Assembly: GCF_002204745.1 (NCBI RefSeq)
Contig: NZ_NIRR01000012.1
Coordinates: 39,624 to 103,623 of the forward strand
Length of the DNA stretch: 64,000 bases
DNA from: Hymenobacter amundsenii
Lineage (GTDB): Bacteria > Bacteroidota > Bacteroidia > Cytophagales > Hymenobacteraceae
Direction of reading: 5' to 3'
Below are positions 9,601 through 17,213 of this stretch, piece after piece. The position numbers and the translations under genes are program-made. Numbering within the stretch: the first letter of the stretch is position 1; each line of letters opens with the position of its first letter. The notes below the pieces were generated by a model. It was given only the letters and a program-made list of their open reading frames with translations, was not told where the DNA came from and ran no database searches.

Positions 9601-9823
9601 CGAAGTATCGCTCGGTTACACCTTGCCTAAGACACTGCTTGAGCGCACGCCATTTGGACAGGCCACCATCTCGCTTTCGGGCCGTAACCTGTTCTACTAC
9701 GCCCCTAATTCCCCAATCGACCCCGAGACCAACACTCAGGGCGCCGGCAACATTCGTGGTCTGGAACTCCAGAGCTCACCTAATGCCCGCAACTACGGAA
9801 TTAACCTGCGCTTCACTTTGTAA
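6656..9823 (+). CDS. SusC/RagA-type TonB-linked outer membrane protein
   Basis: This 1055-residue outer-membrane transporter takes up bulky nutrients with energy from TonB. A Sec signal peptide (MKKALLIAFPLVAFSAIQVMA) is followed by a carboxypeptidase-D-like domain (about 24-105, ISGRVTDRTSGEGLPGVTVL). The TonB plug follows at about 125-245 (ALQGKVSGVNI, NIRGITSISGNNQPLFVVDG, LKGPAAAALYGSRASSGAII). The remainder is a 22-strand-type barrel ending in the aromatic/hydrophobic LRFTL. The SusD partner starts 32 bases downstream, followed by a small lipoprotein, so this is a three-gene operon. No glycosidase, peptidase or regulator is adjacent, so the substrate cannot be told from context. Confidence 0.96.
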   Translation: MKKALLIAFPLVAFSAIQVMAQTRAISGRVTDRTSGEGLPGVTVLLKGTSNGVSTNSDGTFTLTVPATGGTLVFSSIGFATVERPIGTENQVNVGLANDSKQLSEVVVTALGIERDTRSLGYATQEIKADQLSQKSEPNVVNALQGKVSGVNITSASGMPGASTNINIRGITSISGNNQPLFVVDGIPISNDLDRTSNTLFGAQQANRALDIDPENVASINILKGPAAAALYGSRASSGAIIITTKSGRNVNRKLEVAVTSSYSLQQVYGLPDFQNDYGQGSAGINPLTNGNINTGTTLSWGPRFGTTPTLFNGLLYRDVDGNTQQLDYRAYPNNIQDFFRTGHILQNGVNIAGGNADQSVSLNVNNTAQQGITEFSKLNRTSVQLAGNTKLLNKLKAGGSVNFIQTNQVGPQQGNGGSPFGRLGAVPRSYDLQGLPYISPTGRSIFIGTGENPRWSLERNSTSSNVTRFVNVANLSYEITPWLNVAYRAGLDTYTDRRKQIYDIGSQRSSSGQVIDQTLYRSEINGDLLVTLKKDNIFTEGFNANLLLGQNVNQRKVQEVFAQGDNLTLPNFYNLNNATTFSNGTGEFSSKRRLLGYYGQLSLSYNNYLFLELTGRADQSSTLPVANNTFFYPSATASFVFTDAFKIANDYFSYGKIRGNIAQVGRDANVYSLNTVYTVAAQGNNVASFNFPFTANSNTYAGFGIGNTLGGGTDLTPEFTRSYEAGVDLGFFNNRVSFNGTYFKTVSKDQILNVSTAPSSGFTSRLTNVGRLDNQGFEGLLDITAVRSSNFSWNVIANFTRLRNKVVEISEGVTESSIGGNAFIGTTPSYKVGFPFGVIRGNKKPRVTDANSPFFGQYIINPTTGLFAPELNNEVIADPNPEWQGGITNRFSYKGITASFLVDAVYGGDIVSFSVASYKGAGALEETGKDREAPRVIPGAIANADGSYRANTIQVDAQSYWSSFGFQSDLNVYDATVYRLREVSLGYTLPKTLLERTPFGQATISLSGRNLFYYAPNSPIDPETNTQGAGNIRGLELQSSPNARNYGINLRFTL

Positions 9824-9855
9824 TACAGCTTTAACTAGCTCTTCAACTTCAACAT

Positions 9856-11403
9856 ATGAAATACCAGCAATATTTAGGTTTTGCGCTGGCAGGAGTAGTA
9901 GCCCTCGGCACCGTCGGCTGCAAGGACTTCCTCGACGTCAACGCCAATCCCAACAACCCGGAAACGGTTCCGCCCTCGGTGCTGCTGACAGCCACTGCCA
10001 TTCAGACGGGTTTCAGCAACGGCAACGAAATCAACCGGATTACGTCGCTACTGGTGCAGCACATAGCTGGCGCCGGCAACCAAGCCGCCGCCCAGGATGT
10101 TTATAACATCCGGGGAGGCCTCGACAACCAGTGGCAGGGCGAACTCTACGCCGGCTCGCTGGAAGATGCCCAGAAGCTGATCGAGATTTCGACCCGCCTC
10201 AACAGCCCGGCCTACGCCGGCATCGGCAAGTTGCTCAAGGCGTACAATTTTGCCATGACCACCGACCTATGGGGAGATATTCCTTACTCGCAGGCGCTGA
10301 TGGGCCTCGACCAGTTGAAGCCGCGCTTCGACAAGCAGGAGGACATTTACAAAGGAGCCGACGGTATTCAGAGCCTCGACGCCTTGGTAAAAGAAGGCTT
10401 GGCTGACCTACTGAAAACCAGCGACTTGATGCCTTCGGCTGCTGATGATCCGATTTATCGGGGCGACCTGGTAAAATGGGCCCAGATGGGCAACACGCTA
10501 CGCCTGAAACTGGCTAACACCATGAGCCGCCGGGAGCCTGCATTGGCCGCTACCATCATCAACGAGGTGGTTAATGCTAAGAGCGCAATCCTGACCAATG
10601 CCAACGATTTCGAGGTGCCCTTCGGCGGGGCAGTAGGTAACCGTAACCCCATCTTCGATTTCGGGGATGCTACGTTCGGTCAGCGGCCGCTCGACCTGTT
10701 CCTGAGCCAGCGCCTGCTCGACAGCATGCGGGTGAAGAACGATCCGCGCCTGCCGGTCTACTTCACGACCACGCCAACACCGACTGCTACAGTTAACACC
10801 ACTGGTACTTTAACGACGCTGCCTGGCGCTACGGCCGGCACGTTCCTCACCTTTACTGGTTTCCAGAACGGTGCCAACGTTGCAACACCCGTCAGCGCCA
10901 ACCGCTCGCGCTACAACACTTACATCGCCGGCGCAAGTGGTGCTGGTCCGATCCGGTTGCTGACAAACGTTCAGCGCCTGTTCATCATGGCCGAATCGGC
11001 ACTCGTGCTCAAAACGGCAACCGATGGTGGTACAGTTCAGAGCCTCTATCAGGCGGCCATCCGGGCTTCGATGGTTAAGGCTGGTATCAGCGATGCAGCC
11101 GTAACGACGTACTTCACCAACAACCCTTCAGTAGCAATCCTGAGCGGTTCCGATACCCGCAAGCTGAATCAGATCATGACTCAGAAGTGGATTTCGTGGG
11201 TGGGCAACGGTTACGAGGCCTACAACGACTACCGTCGCACGGGCTACCCGCGCCTGACGTTGGCACTGAATGCCCAAGGTGATGATCCTAACGTGCTTCC
11301 AAAGCGCTTTGTGTATCCAGCTTCCGAACTGTCGGGTAACGCTACCAATGCGCCCAACCCCGCACCCGGTACTACGGTACCCGTATGGTGGGACATTGAC
11401 TAA
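9856..11403 (+). CDS. SusD/RagB-type nutrient-binding outer membrane lipoprotein
   Basis: This 515-residue surface lipoprotein pairs with the SusC barrel and acts as a lid that captures substrate. The signal peptide ends in a lipobox with Cys22 (VALGTVGCKDFLDVN). FLDVNANPNNP is the usual mature start of the SusD-like class. The body is helical with TPR-like segments, including NTLRLKLANTMSRR. The C-terminus KRFVYPASEL...N matches the family's closing motif and is comparable to the SusD remnant at 14605-14712. The ATG follows the SusC stop by 32 bases. Confidence 0.94.
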   Translation: MKYQQYLGFALAGVVALGTVGCKDFLDVNANPNNPETVPPSVLLTATAIQTGFSNGNEINRITSLLVQHIAGAGNQAAAQDVYNIRGGLDNQWQGELYAGSLEDAQKLIEISTRLNSPAYAGIGKLLKAYNFAMTTDLWGDIPYSQALMGLDQLKPRFDKQEDIYKGADGIQSLDALVKEGLADLLKTSDLMPSAADDPIYRGDLVKWAQMGNTLRLKLANTMSRREPALAATIINEVVNAKSAILTNANDFEVPFGGAVGNRNPIFDFGDATFGQRPLDLFLSQRLLDSMRVKNDPRLPVYFTTTPTPTATVNTTGTLTTLPGATAGTFLTFTGFQNGANVATPVSANRSRYNTYIAGASGAGPIRLLTNVQRLFIMAESALVLKTATDGGTVQSLYQAAIRASMVKAGISDAAVTTYFTNNPSVAILSGSDTRKLNQIMTQKWISWVGNGYEAYNDYRRTGYPRLTLALNAQGDDPNVLPKRFVYPASELSGNATNAPNPAPGTTVPVWWDID

Positions 11404-11439
11404 CCGTCCCTACTGGATTCACCTCTCACTCTGTTCCTC

Positions 11440-12015
11440 ATGAAAAGATATTTCATTCAACTTTGCACCTTAGCATTTCTTTCTGCCGGTTTGTTTTCCT
11501 GCGAGAAAGACTTTGGTAATAACCTCGGCCCGTTGGAAGACAGCGTAGCTGATATCCCAGTTACGGTTACTAACGCTGAGTTTTTCGAGCGTTACCCGGG
11601 GGTAACTACTTCGGTAGCGGCTGGTGGCAACATCAATATTCAGTTGGCTATTCCGGCCGATAAGGGTAAGATCAAGCAGATTACCAAGGTAGCAACCGGT
11701 ACGGCGACGTCGCTCAACTTCACGAACCTGAACTCGACCGCTGCTTCGACCTCGTACAACACGGCTCCGATTCCGGGCAATGGGTCAAACACAATTACGT
11801 TCACGACCACGCTGAAAGACTACCTCCCTTACCGCGTGCGAGTAGGCACTTCGGCTGGTCCGATCGGCCCCAAAGCCGGTACACCGGCCGTGGATACCAT
11901 TCCAGTGCCCAGCACGACGGCCGTACCAACGGATATTGGCTTCTACTTCCGCATAGAGCTGGAGGACGGGACCATTCTGATTCCCATGCCGGTCCGGGTT
12001 CGGGTGATTCCGTAG
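11440..12015 (+). CDS. Hypothetical lipoprotein, third gene of the SusCD operon
   Basis: The protein has 191 residues with a lipoprotein signal (AFLSAGLFSCEKDFG, Cys21). The mature part is Thr/Ser/Asn-rich and beta-looking, rather like the small surface glycan- or peptide-binding lipoproteins (SusE/SusF-like position) encoded after SusD genes. No catalytic motif is visible. It starts 36 bases after SusD and is followed by a strong terminator, so it closes the operon. A role in substrate capture beside SusD is inferred from position only. Confidence 0.8.
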   Translation: MKRYFIQLCTLAFLSAGLFSCEKDFGNNLGPLEDSVADIPVTVTNAEFFERYPGVTTSVAAGGNINIQLAIPADKGKIKQITKVATGTATSLNFTNLNSTAASTSYNTAPIPGNGSNTITFTTTLKDYLPYRVRVGTSAGPIGPKAGTPAVDTIPVPSTTAVPTDIGFYFRIELEDGTILIPMPVRVRVIP

Positions 12016-12035
12016 TACTCGCATATCTACTACCT

Positions 12036-12070
12036 AAAAAGGCTCTTGGCATCATGCCGGGAGCCTTTTT
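12036..12070 (+). terminator. Terminator of the SusC-SusD operon
   Basis: AAAAAGGCTC (12036-12045) pairs with GAGCCTTTTT (12061-12070), with a 15-base loop. The second arm doubles as the T tract. Confidence 0.75.
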
Positions 12071-12320
12071 CATTGTTCCGCCTGCTGTCGGTCAGCCGAA
12101 TCTGATGCGAACAGCAGTCAACGCTTATGCCATTGTTCAGGAGTTACAGTACACATCTCCAATGGAACAAGTAAAGACGCCCCCGATATGGGGTAAGTAC
12201 ATGGCTGAATGCAATGGAGTAGGAAAACCCACAACCACCCGCTGGCTCTTGGATAAGCTACAAGTTCAGTTGGCTGATTTTGACTGGCAGTTTGTTTCTT
12301 GGAGAGAAAAATTATACTCG
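12071..12320. other. Spacer between the SusCD operon and the IS scar
   Basis: An open frame on the plus strand (in-frame ATG at 12162, stop at 12368) runs through here and ends inside the antisense end of the IS630 transposase. It could be the beginning of a gene truncated by IS insertion (it includes WLLDKLQVQLADFDWQFVSW), but I recognise no family. The left end of the IS630-type element must lie here; I cannot fix it. Confidence 0.3.
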
Positions 12321-12441
12321 TCAGGAAGTGGTTTGCGAATCGAGGATATGATATTTCCGGGTCAATAAGGACACTAGGTCGTGCTCGAACTCGGGGTGTC
12401 GAGAGAAGAAGTGCAACACCGCTGTGCGAAACTGGCTCTTA

Positions 12442-13289
12442 GAACCTGTTATGCACTGGTAGCGTAATTTGGGGTATGACACAGCAAGGCGGGTACCCCA
12501 GCGACGTATCGGATGCGGAATGGACGTTTGTAGCGCCCTACTTGGCCCTGGTGCGCGAAGACGCGCCGCAACGAGAACACGCGCTACGCGACGTGTTTAA
12601 TGCCCTGCGCTAGCTGGTCAAAACCGGCTGCGGCTGGCGCTACCTCCCCAACGACTTGCCACCCTGGCCGGCAGTCTATCAGCAGTGGGCCCGCTGGCGC
12701 GATAATCGGTGTTTCGAGCACATGATGGCCGATTTAGGCGAACTGGCACGCGTGCTGGCCGGACGCGAGGCCGAGCCTACCGCCGTCATTTTGAACAGTC
12801 ACACGGTGCAGAGCACGCCCGAAAGCGGGGCCCGTGCCGGTTACGACGGGGCCAAGCGGCGCAAAGGCAGCAAGGTGCACGTGGCCGTCGACACGCTGGG
12901 CCACCTGCTGGCTGCCGTCGTTACGCCGGCCAACGAAGCCGACCGCGGGCAGGTCGACGCACTCTGCCAGCGGGTGTAGCAGGTCACGGGCCAAAAGGTA
13001 GAGGTGGCGTATGTAGATCAGGGCTACACGGGCGAAGACGCCGCGTACGCCGCAGCCGTGCATGACATTGACTTACAGGTCATTGCCAAGCCAGCAGGGC
13101 AGACCGGCTTTGTGCTGCTGCCCCGCCGTTGGGTCGTCGAGCGCAGCTTCGGCTGGGCCGCTCGTTTCCGACGCCTGGCCCGCGACTACGAACGCCTGGC
13201 CCTAACCATGCAGCAATCTCACTCCCTGGCCTTCGCTACGCTCTTGCTGGCAAAAGGCGTTTTTCGAGCCACTAATCCATAACAGGCTC
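12442..13289 (+). mobile_element. IS5-family insertion sequence, degenerate
   Basis: The element is 848 bp. Its terminal inverted repeats are GAACCTGTTATG (12442-12453) and CATAACAGGCTC (13278-13289), 11 of 12 matching. They are flanked by a TTA target duplication (12439-12441 and 13290-13292). The element carries one transposase gene, now a pseudogene, and sits inside the IS630-type transposase gene. TTA-type target sites fit the IS427-like branch of IS5, which is family knowledge. Confidence 0.85.
12476..13282 (+). pseudogene. IS5-family transposase, two in-frame stops
   Basis: The 269-codon frame begins MTQQGGYPSDVSDAEWTFVA, with TAG codons at 12611-12613 and 12977-12979. The first catalytic Asp of the DDE triad appears replaced: the usual LDSQ motif reads [13 protein letters not shown]. 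The second Asp (YVDQGYTGE) and the Glu (RWVVERSFGWAARF) are kept. With two stops and the D-to-N change it cannot make an active enzyme unless the stops are read through. The rest of the sequence is well preserved, so inactivation looks recent. Confidence 0.88.
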
Positions 13290-13965
13290 TTAGTGCGGTG
13301 GAAAGTGGTGTTAATGATCTTCTGGCGCAGATACTTCCATAGGCGCTCGATCAAGTTCATATTGGGCGAGTAGGGTGGTAGAAACACCTGTACGAGCGGC
13401 TTATCCGTCAGCCAGGCCGTTAGTGCCTTGTTTTTGTAGAGCATGCGTTGTCGCAGATCACGTAGATCGTGGCCGTCGTGGGATGGGCGGCCAGCAGCTG
13501 CTCGTAGAGGCGGCGCGTGCTCTGCGCTTGGACTCGAGGCGTTTCATCGAGTAGCACCTGCATAGGCTGGTAGGCATTGACAGCTGCGTTCAGATTCACC
13601 CGCTCACGCCCGCTGACCGTGAGCAGGGTCTGGTTGACTTGCCGGCACAGGTGGGCGAGCTGCGCACTGCTCAGCAGACCCCAGTAGCCGGGCTGCTCGT
13701 ACACCAGGTACTTATCCAGCCCCAGCGCCGCGAAGGCGGCCGCATAGCGGTAGACAGTGGCCTAGTCCAAGCCCAGGTCTTCCGCCACGATAACCTGCGA
13801 GCGGCCTCTGTCGAGCAGGAGCAACACCGTGACCTTGACGTAGCTCACGTCATCACGGCTCTGCTTCTGCAGCTGGCGCAAGTGCTGGCGTTGGTCATCG
13901 GTCAACTCTACTTGTGGTACTCCCCAAAGTTTGGACAGTTTGTGGCGGCTATCTTAGTCAACACC

Positions 13966-14253
13966 ATGAACCCAAAACGTACCCGTCGTCGCTTCACTGT
14001 CGAGTTTAAGGCAGAAGTGGCCTTGGCCGCCCTGACTGAGCGGCAGCCGCTAGCCGAACTGGCCGCCCGCTACCAGCTATCGGTGCCTCAAATTAGTCGC
14101 TGGAAGCTGCAGTTGCGCCAGCAGGCGGCGCAGGTCTTCACCGACGCGGCAGCTGTACTGGCCGCCCCACCCGGCATAGAACCATTATATGCCGCTATCG
14201 GACGGATGGAGATGGAAAACCAACTGCTAAAAAAAACGCTACCCACATGGTAG
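13966..14253 (+). CDS. IS3-family transposase OrfA
   Basis: This is a 95-residue helix-turn-helix protein (MNPKRTRRRFTVEFKAEVAL, then LAELAARYQLSVPQISRWK). It ends with a leucine-zipper-like stretch (MEMENQLLKKTL). OrfA of IS3 elements binds the inverted repeats and provides the N-terminus of the OrfAB fusion transposase. The gene itself is intact. It contains a run of eight A at 14229-14236 shortly before the OrfB start, a likely -1 frameshift site. Without a complete OrfB it cannot drive transposition. Confidence 0.85.
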   Translation: MNPKRTRRRFTVEFKAEVALAALTERQPLAELAARYQLSVPQISRWKLQLRQQAAQVFTDAAAVLAAPPGIEPLYAAIGRMEMENQLLKKTLPTW

Positions 14254-14590
14254 TGGCCCAACAACGCGCCCTGGTGCAGGACAGTTAGGCGGGCACGGTG
14301 CAGGCCCGCTGCCAAGCCATGGGCCTGGCTCGCAGCAGCTATTATTATCAGCCCCAGGGCGAAACGGCCCTAAATCTGACTTTGATGCGCTTGCTGGACG
14401 GGGAATTCACGCGCCACAATTTCAAATGTGTACTCGGCCTACGTGACCACCTGCGCCTGCTGGGTTACCCGGTCAACGAAAAGCGGGTACGCCGCCTCGT
14501 ACGGCTCATGGGCCAGGAGCCGGTCTACCCCAAACCGCGCCTGTCCGTGCCGGGCCAGGGCGTTACGCGCTATCCATACCTATTGCGTGA
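14247..14590 (+). pseudogene. IS3-family transposase OrfB, stop codon and 3' deletion
   Basis: OrfB starts at the ATG at 14247, overlapping the end of OrfA in the -1 frame as expected for IS3. A TAG at 14286-14288 interrupts it after 13 codons. Translation then continues as RCQAMGLARSSYYYQPQG and HLRLLGYPVNEKRVRRLVRL, the N-terminal HTH_21 region. Homology ends at TRYPYLLR. The integrase-type DDE core is absent. Confidence 0.82.
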
Positions 14591-14604
14591 ACGAGTACTG
14601 AGCG

Positions 14605-14712
14605 CCCTCGATTCCCCAGCGTATCCTGCATCCGCAGAGTGAAATCAACACCAATCCGAACGTGCCGAAGCCCATCCCCGGCCTGTACGAGAAGACTCCG
14701 GTGAATAAGTAA
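14605..14712 (+). pseudogene. C-terminal remnant of a second SusD-type lipoprotein gene
   Basis: The frame ending at the TAA 14710-14712 reads PSIPQRILHPQSEINTNPNV and then VPKPIPGLYEKTPVNK. This is the closing motif of SusD/RagB proteins (compare KRFVYPASELSGN in the intact SusD ending at 11403). An in-frame TGA at 14599-14601 and the IS3 junction lie just upstream, so only about 35 codons survive. A terminator follows at once, as at a normal gene end. A second SusCD locus therefore once lay here and was lost through IS insertion and deletion. Confidence 0.72.
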
Positions 14713-14732
14713 TTGTTCTTCCAAGAGTAATT

Positions 14733-14768
14733 AAAAAGCGTTTCTGAATCTTCGGCAGCGCTTTTTTT
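14733..14768 (+). terminator. Terminator of the lost SusD gene
   Basis: AAAAAGCG (14733-14740) pairs with CGCTTTTT (14759-14766), followed by further T residues, 20 bases after the remnant's stop codon. Confidence 0.65.
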
Positions 14769-14809
14769 GTGCGGTATATGAGCTAATTGATGACCAGCCA
14801 AGCCGCGCT

Positions 14810-15538
14810 CTACAGGGCGTCAATGCGCAGCACCACCTCCTCTGCTTTGTTGGGAGGGCTTTGCAACCACGCCAGAATTTTTTCGGCGGCTTCCGGAGGC
14901 TCTACCAACTGCCCGTCTTGGTAGAAGCCGGCGAAGCGGGCAGCCTCGCTGAAGTTGTGGGCATCGGCCGAGCGGATGTGCTCCTGCATGGGCGTGTTGA
15001 GAATACCCGGGGCGAGGCTGCGGATACGGATGCCAGTATTGCGCAAATCCTGCTCCTTTTGGGCGGTGCGCGAGAGGGCGTCGAGGGCGGCTTTGGAGGC
15101 CGAGTAGGCTCCCCAGCCATCAACGGCCCGCTGGGCGGCCCCACTGCTGATATTGAGAATGGTGCGCGGGATGGTCCGGCCTTGATAAGCACTCAGAAAC
15201 GTATTCATGAGCATGGCCGGGGCAATCAGGTTGACATCGAAAACGAACTCGAAGTGCTCGTTCTGGTGCTCGCCTATGTAGCCGATGTCGCCTAGTACAG
15301 CCGCGTTGTTGATGAGCGTGAGGCTGGCGGCATCGGGAAAGCGGGCAAAAACTTTGTGCAGGTTGTTCTGCACGGCCTGCAGGTCGGAGAGGTCGAGGGG
15401 CTGGTGGTGGTAATGCGCGTGTTGGATGGTAGCGTGGCGGCAGACCCCGATAACGGTGGCATCAGGCTGTTGCAAAATGGCTTCGGCCAACGCTTTACCC
15501 AGTCCGCGACTGGAGCCGGTAATGATGTAGTAGTGCAT
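14810..15538 (-). CDS. SDR-family NADPH-dependent oxidoreductase
   Basis: The ATG at 15538 gives 242 residues starting MHYYIITGSSRGLGKALAEA, with the Rossmann glycine motif at residues 7-14. NNAAVLG (about 87-93) and the catalytic YSASKAALD (Tyr near 143, Lys four residues on) complete the classical SDR pattern. The closest functional class I recall is the sepiapterin-reductase/benzil-reductase group, but the substrate cannot be read from sequence. It is cytoplasmic. The gene is followed by the IS scar downstream and preceded by a palindromic element (15559-15650) and hslU. Confidence 0.9.
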   Translation of the reverse strand: MHYYIITGSSRGLGKALAEAILQQPDATVIGVCRHATIQHAHYHHQPLDLSDLQAVQNNLHKVFARFPDAASLTLINNAAVLGDIGYIGEHQNEHFEFVFDVNLIAPAMLMNTFLSAYQGRTIPRTILNISSGAAQRAVDGWGAYSASKAALDALSRTAQKEQDLRNTGIRIRSLAPGILNTPMQEHIRSADAHNFSEAARFAGFYQDGQLVEPPEAAEKILAWLQSPPNKAEEVVLRIDAL

Positions 15539-15558
15539 AAGCGCCGAAATGGTGAGGT

Positions 15559-15650
15559 AGTGAAATGGCGAGTGCCGTTCAACGCACCCAGCCTCCCCGC
15601 TAGTTACGCGGAGACCCGGGCCGACGTTGAACGGCACGCACTATTTCACT
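15559..15650. repeat. Imperfect long palindrome between the SDR gene and hslU
   Basis: Arms at 15559-15584 and 15625-15650 are near-complementary around the core GTGCCGTTCAACG, with a loop of about 40 bases. A folded RNA from here could act as a terminator for hslU, but no clean T tract follows. The sequence is unlike the CTCTACCGC repeat family in this window. Confidence 0.6.
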
Positions 15651-15671
15651 GGTGCCAGCCCTAAAGCTTCC

Positions 15672-17087
15672 TTACAGAATATACTGGCTCAGGTCGCGGT
15701 TGCGGACCATGTCGGTGAGGCGTTCCTCGACCAAGGCGCGGTCGATGAGGATATGGGCGTTGGGGCCGATTTTGTCGGGTACGTCGAACAGAATATCGTT
15801 GAGCAGGCGGCTCATGACGGTATGCAGGCGGCGGGCCCCGATGTTTTCAACTTCGCTATTCACCTCGAACGCAATTTCGGCCAAGCGCTTCAGGGCGTCG
15901 TCGTCGAAGGTCAACTCCACTTCTTCGGCCTTCAGCAGTGCCTCGTACTGCTTAGTGAGGGCATTTTTGGGGTCTTTGAGAATCTGGTAGAAGTCGTCCT
16001 TGGTTAGGCTTTGCAGCTCGACGCGGATAGGAAAGCGGCCCTGGAGCTCAGGAATGAGGTCAGAGGGCTTGGAAACATGGAAGGCGCCGGCAGCAATGAA
16101 CAGGATGTGGTCGGTGTTGACAATGCCGTACTTGGTGCTCACGGCCGAACCCTCCACGATGGGTAGCAGGTCGCGCTGTACGCCTTCGCGGCTTACGTCG
16201 GGGCCGCCGCCGCCCTTACCGCTGCGGCTGGCAACTTTGTCAATTTCATCAATGAAAATGATGCCGCCGTTTTCAGCGAGCCGGATAGCTTCGTCCTTTA
16301 CCTCATCCATGTCGATGAGCTTGGCCGCTTCCTCATCCAGCAGCAGCTTGCGGGCCTCGGCCACGGTTACTTTGCGCTTGCGGGTTTTCTTGGGCATTAT
16401 CGAGCCCAGCATGTCTTGGATGCCGGCCATACTGGCTTCGTCCATGCCGCCGGGCGCACCACCCAGCACGCTTATGCCGCCCCCGCCCTGCTGGACCTGA
16501 ATCTCGATTTTGCGGTCGTCCATTTCGCCGTTGCGGATTTTCTCGCGGAACCGCTCCCGGGTCCGCTCGTTCAGTTCCTGGTCGGAGTCGGGTACGTCGC
16601 CGGGGGCGGTAGTGGGGAAACCCAGGGCCGGCTTGGCCGAGGTGCCGGGCGCGGCCGTCACGGGCGGAATCAGGATATCGAGGATAAGCTCTTCTACTAC
16701 CTGTGCGGCCTTCACTTTCACTTCTTCCTGGCGGCGAGTTTTCACCATACTCACCGACTGCTCCACCAAATCGCGCACCATGCTCTCCACATCGCGGCCC
16801 ACGTAGCCCACTTCGGTGAATTTGGAAGCTTCGACTTTGGTGAATGGGGCCCCGGAGATGCCAGCCAGACGGCGGGCAATTTCGGTTTTGCCCACGCCTG
16901 TCGAGCCAATCATTAGAATGTTGTTGGGCACGATTTCGTCGCGCATCTCGGGTGCGGCGCGCAGGCGACGCCAGCGGTTGCGCAGGGCAATAGCCACGTG
17001 GCGCTTCGCCTCGTGCTGGCCAATGATGTACTTATCGAGCTCGGCCACAATCTGGGCCGGGGTGAGAAAATCCGCGGAATCAAGCAT
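15672..17087 (-). CDS. hslU: ATP-dependent protease ATPase subunit HslU
   Basis: HslU is the hexameric AAA+ unfoldase that feeds substrates to the HslV peptidase in the cytoplasm. The protein has 471 residues, a little longer than the E. coli form. Walker A is GSTGVGKTEI (about 61-70) and the pore-loop region is KVEASKFTEVGYVGRDVESM. The I-domain lies at about 110-260 with an acidic/glycine-rich part, followed by Walker B IIFIDEIDK near 275. The C-terminus ends in DLSQYIL, the conserved tail that docks into HslV. hslV is not in this window, so the partner must be encoded elsewhere. Confidence 0.96.
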   Translation of the reverse strand: MLDSADFLTPAQIVAELDKYIIGQHEAKRHVAIALRNRWRRLRAAPEMRDEIVPNNILMIGSTGVGKTEIARRLAGISGAPFTKVEASKFTEVGYVGRDVESMVRDLVEQSVSMVKTRRQEEVKVKAAQVVEELILDILIPPVTAAPGTSAKPALGFPTTAPGDVPDSDQELNERTRERFREKIRNGEMDDRKIEIQVQQGGGGISVLGGAPGGMDEASMAGIQDMLGSIMPKKTRKRKVTVAEARKLLLDEEAAKLIDMDEVKDEAIRLAENGGIIFIDEIDKVASRSGKGGGGPDVSREGVQRDLLPIVEGSAVSTKYGIVNTDHILFIAAGAFHVSKPSDLIPELQGRFPIRVELQSLTKDDFYQILKDPKNALTKQYEALLKAEEVELTFDDDALKRLAEIAFEVNSEVENIGARRLHTVMSRLLNDILFDVPDKIGPNAHILIDRALVEERLTDMVRNRDLSQYIL

Positions 17088-17213
17088 GAAATGGGATGTA
17101 GTAAATGTAGTAGGGTGCCTAGTGTGAGAATAGATAACTGCTCAATAGGTTTACCGGCTATATGGATTAAAACAGCCGCATTTTTCGCATTCGGCACATT
17201 TTTGAGCTTAGCA

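Larger units (their letters stand above)
12321..13920 (-). pseudogene. IS630-type transposase, broken and interrupted
   Basis: Read on the minus strand, this DDE transposase runs from about 13920 (PQVELTDDQRQHLRQL, HTH region) to a TGA at 12321-12323. It is broken in several ways. An in-frame TAG follows EDLGLD near 13763. A frameshift occurs near 13440, between YVICDNA (catalytic Asp) and YKNKALTAWL. The 848-bp IS5-type element is inserted just after INTTFHRT. Removing that element and one TTA copy rejoins the frame as FHRTKSQFRTAVLHFFSRHPE and on to the end. SPNMNLIERLWK carries the catalytic Glu. The first codons appear to have been removed by the IS3-type element. Confidence 0.85.
13913..14590 (+). 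mobile_element. IS3-family insertion sequence, right part missing
   Basis: The left end begins near 13913 with TGTGGTACTCCCCAAAGTTT, a typical IS3-type terminus, and cuts the start of the IS630-type transposase. OrfA and the first part of OrfB are present. Similarity to OrfB stops after YPYLLR near 14588 and the sequence passes straight into a SusD C-terminus, so the right half including the catalytic core has been deleted. The exact junction is uncertain by about 10-20 bases. Confidence 0.75.

Noticed and set aside
12162..12368. Small plus-strand reading frame (from the ATG at 12162)
   Set aside because: It ends inside the antisense C-terminus of the IS630-type transposase and matches no family I know; described only as part of the spacer.
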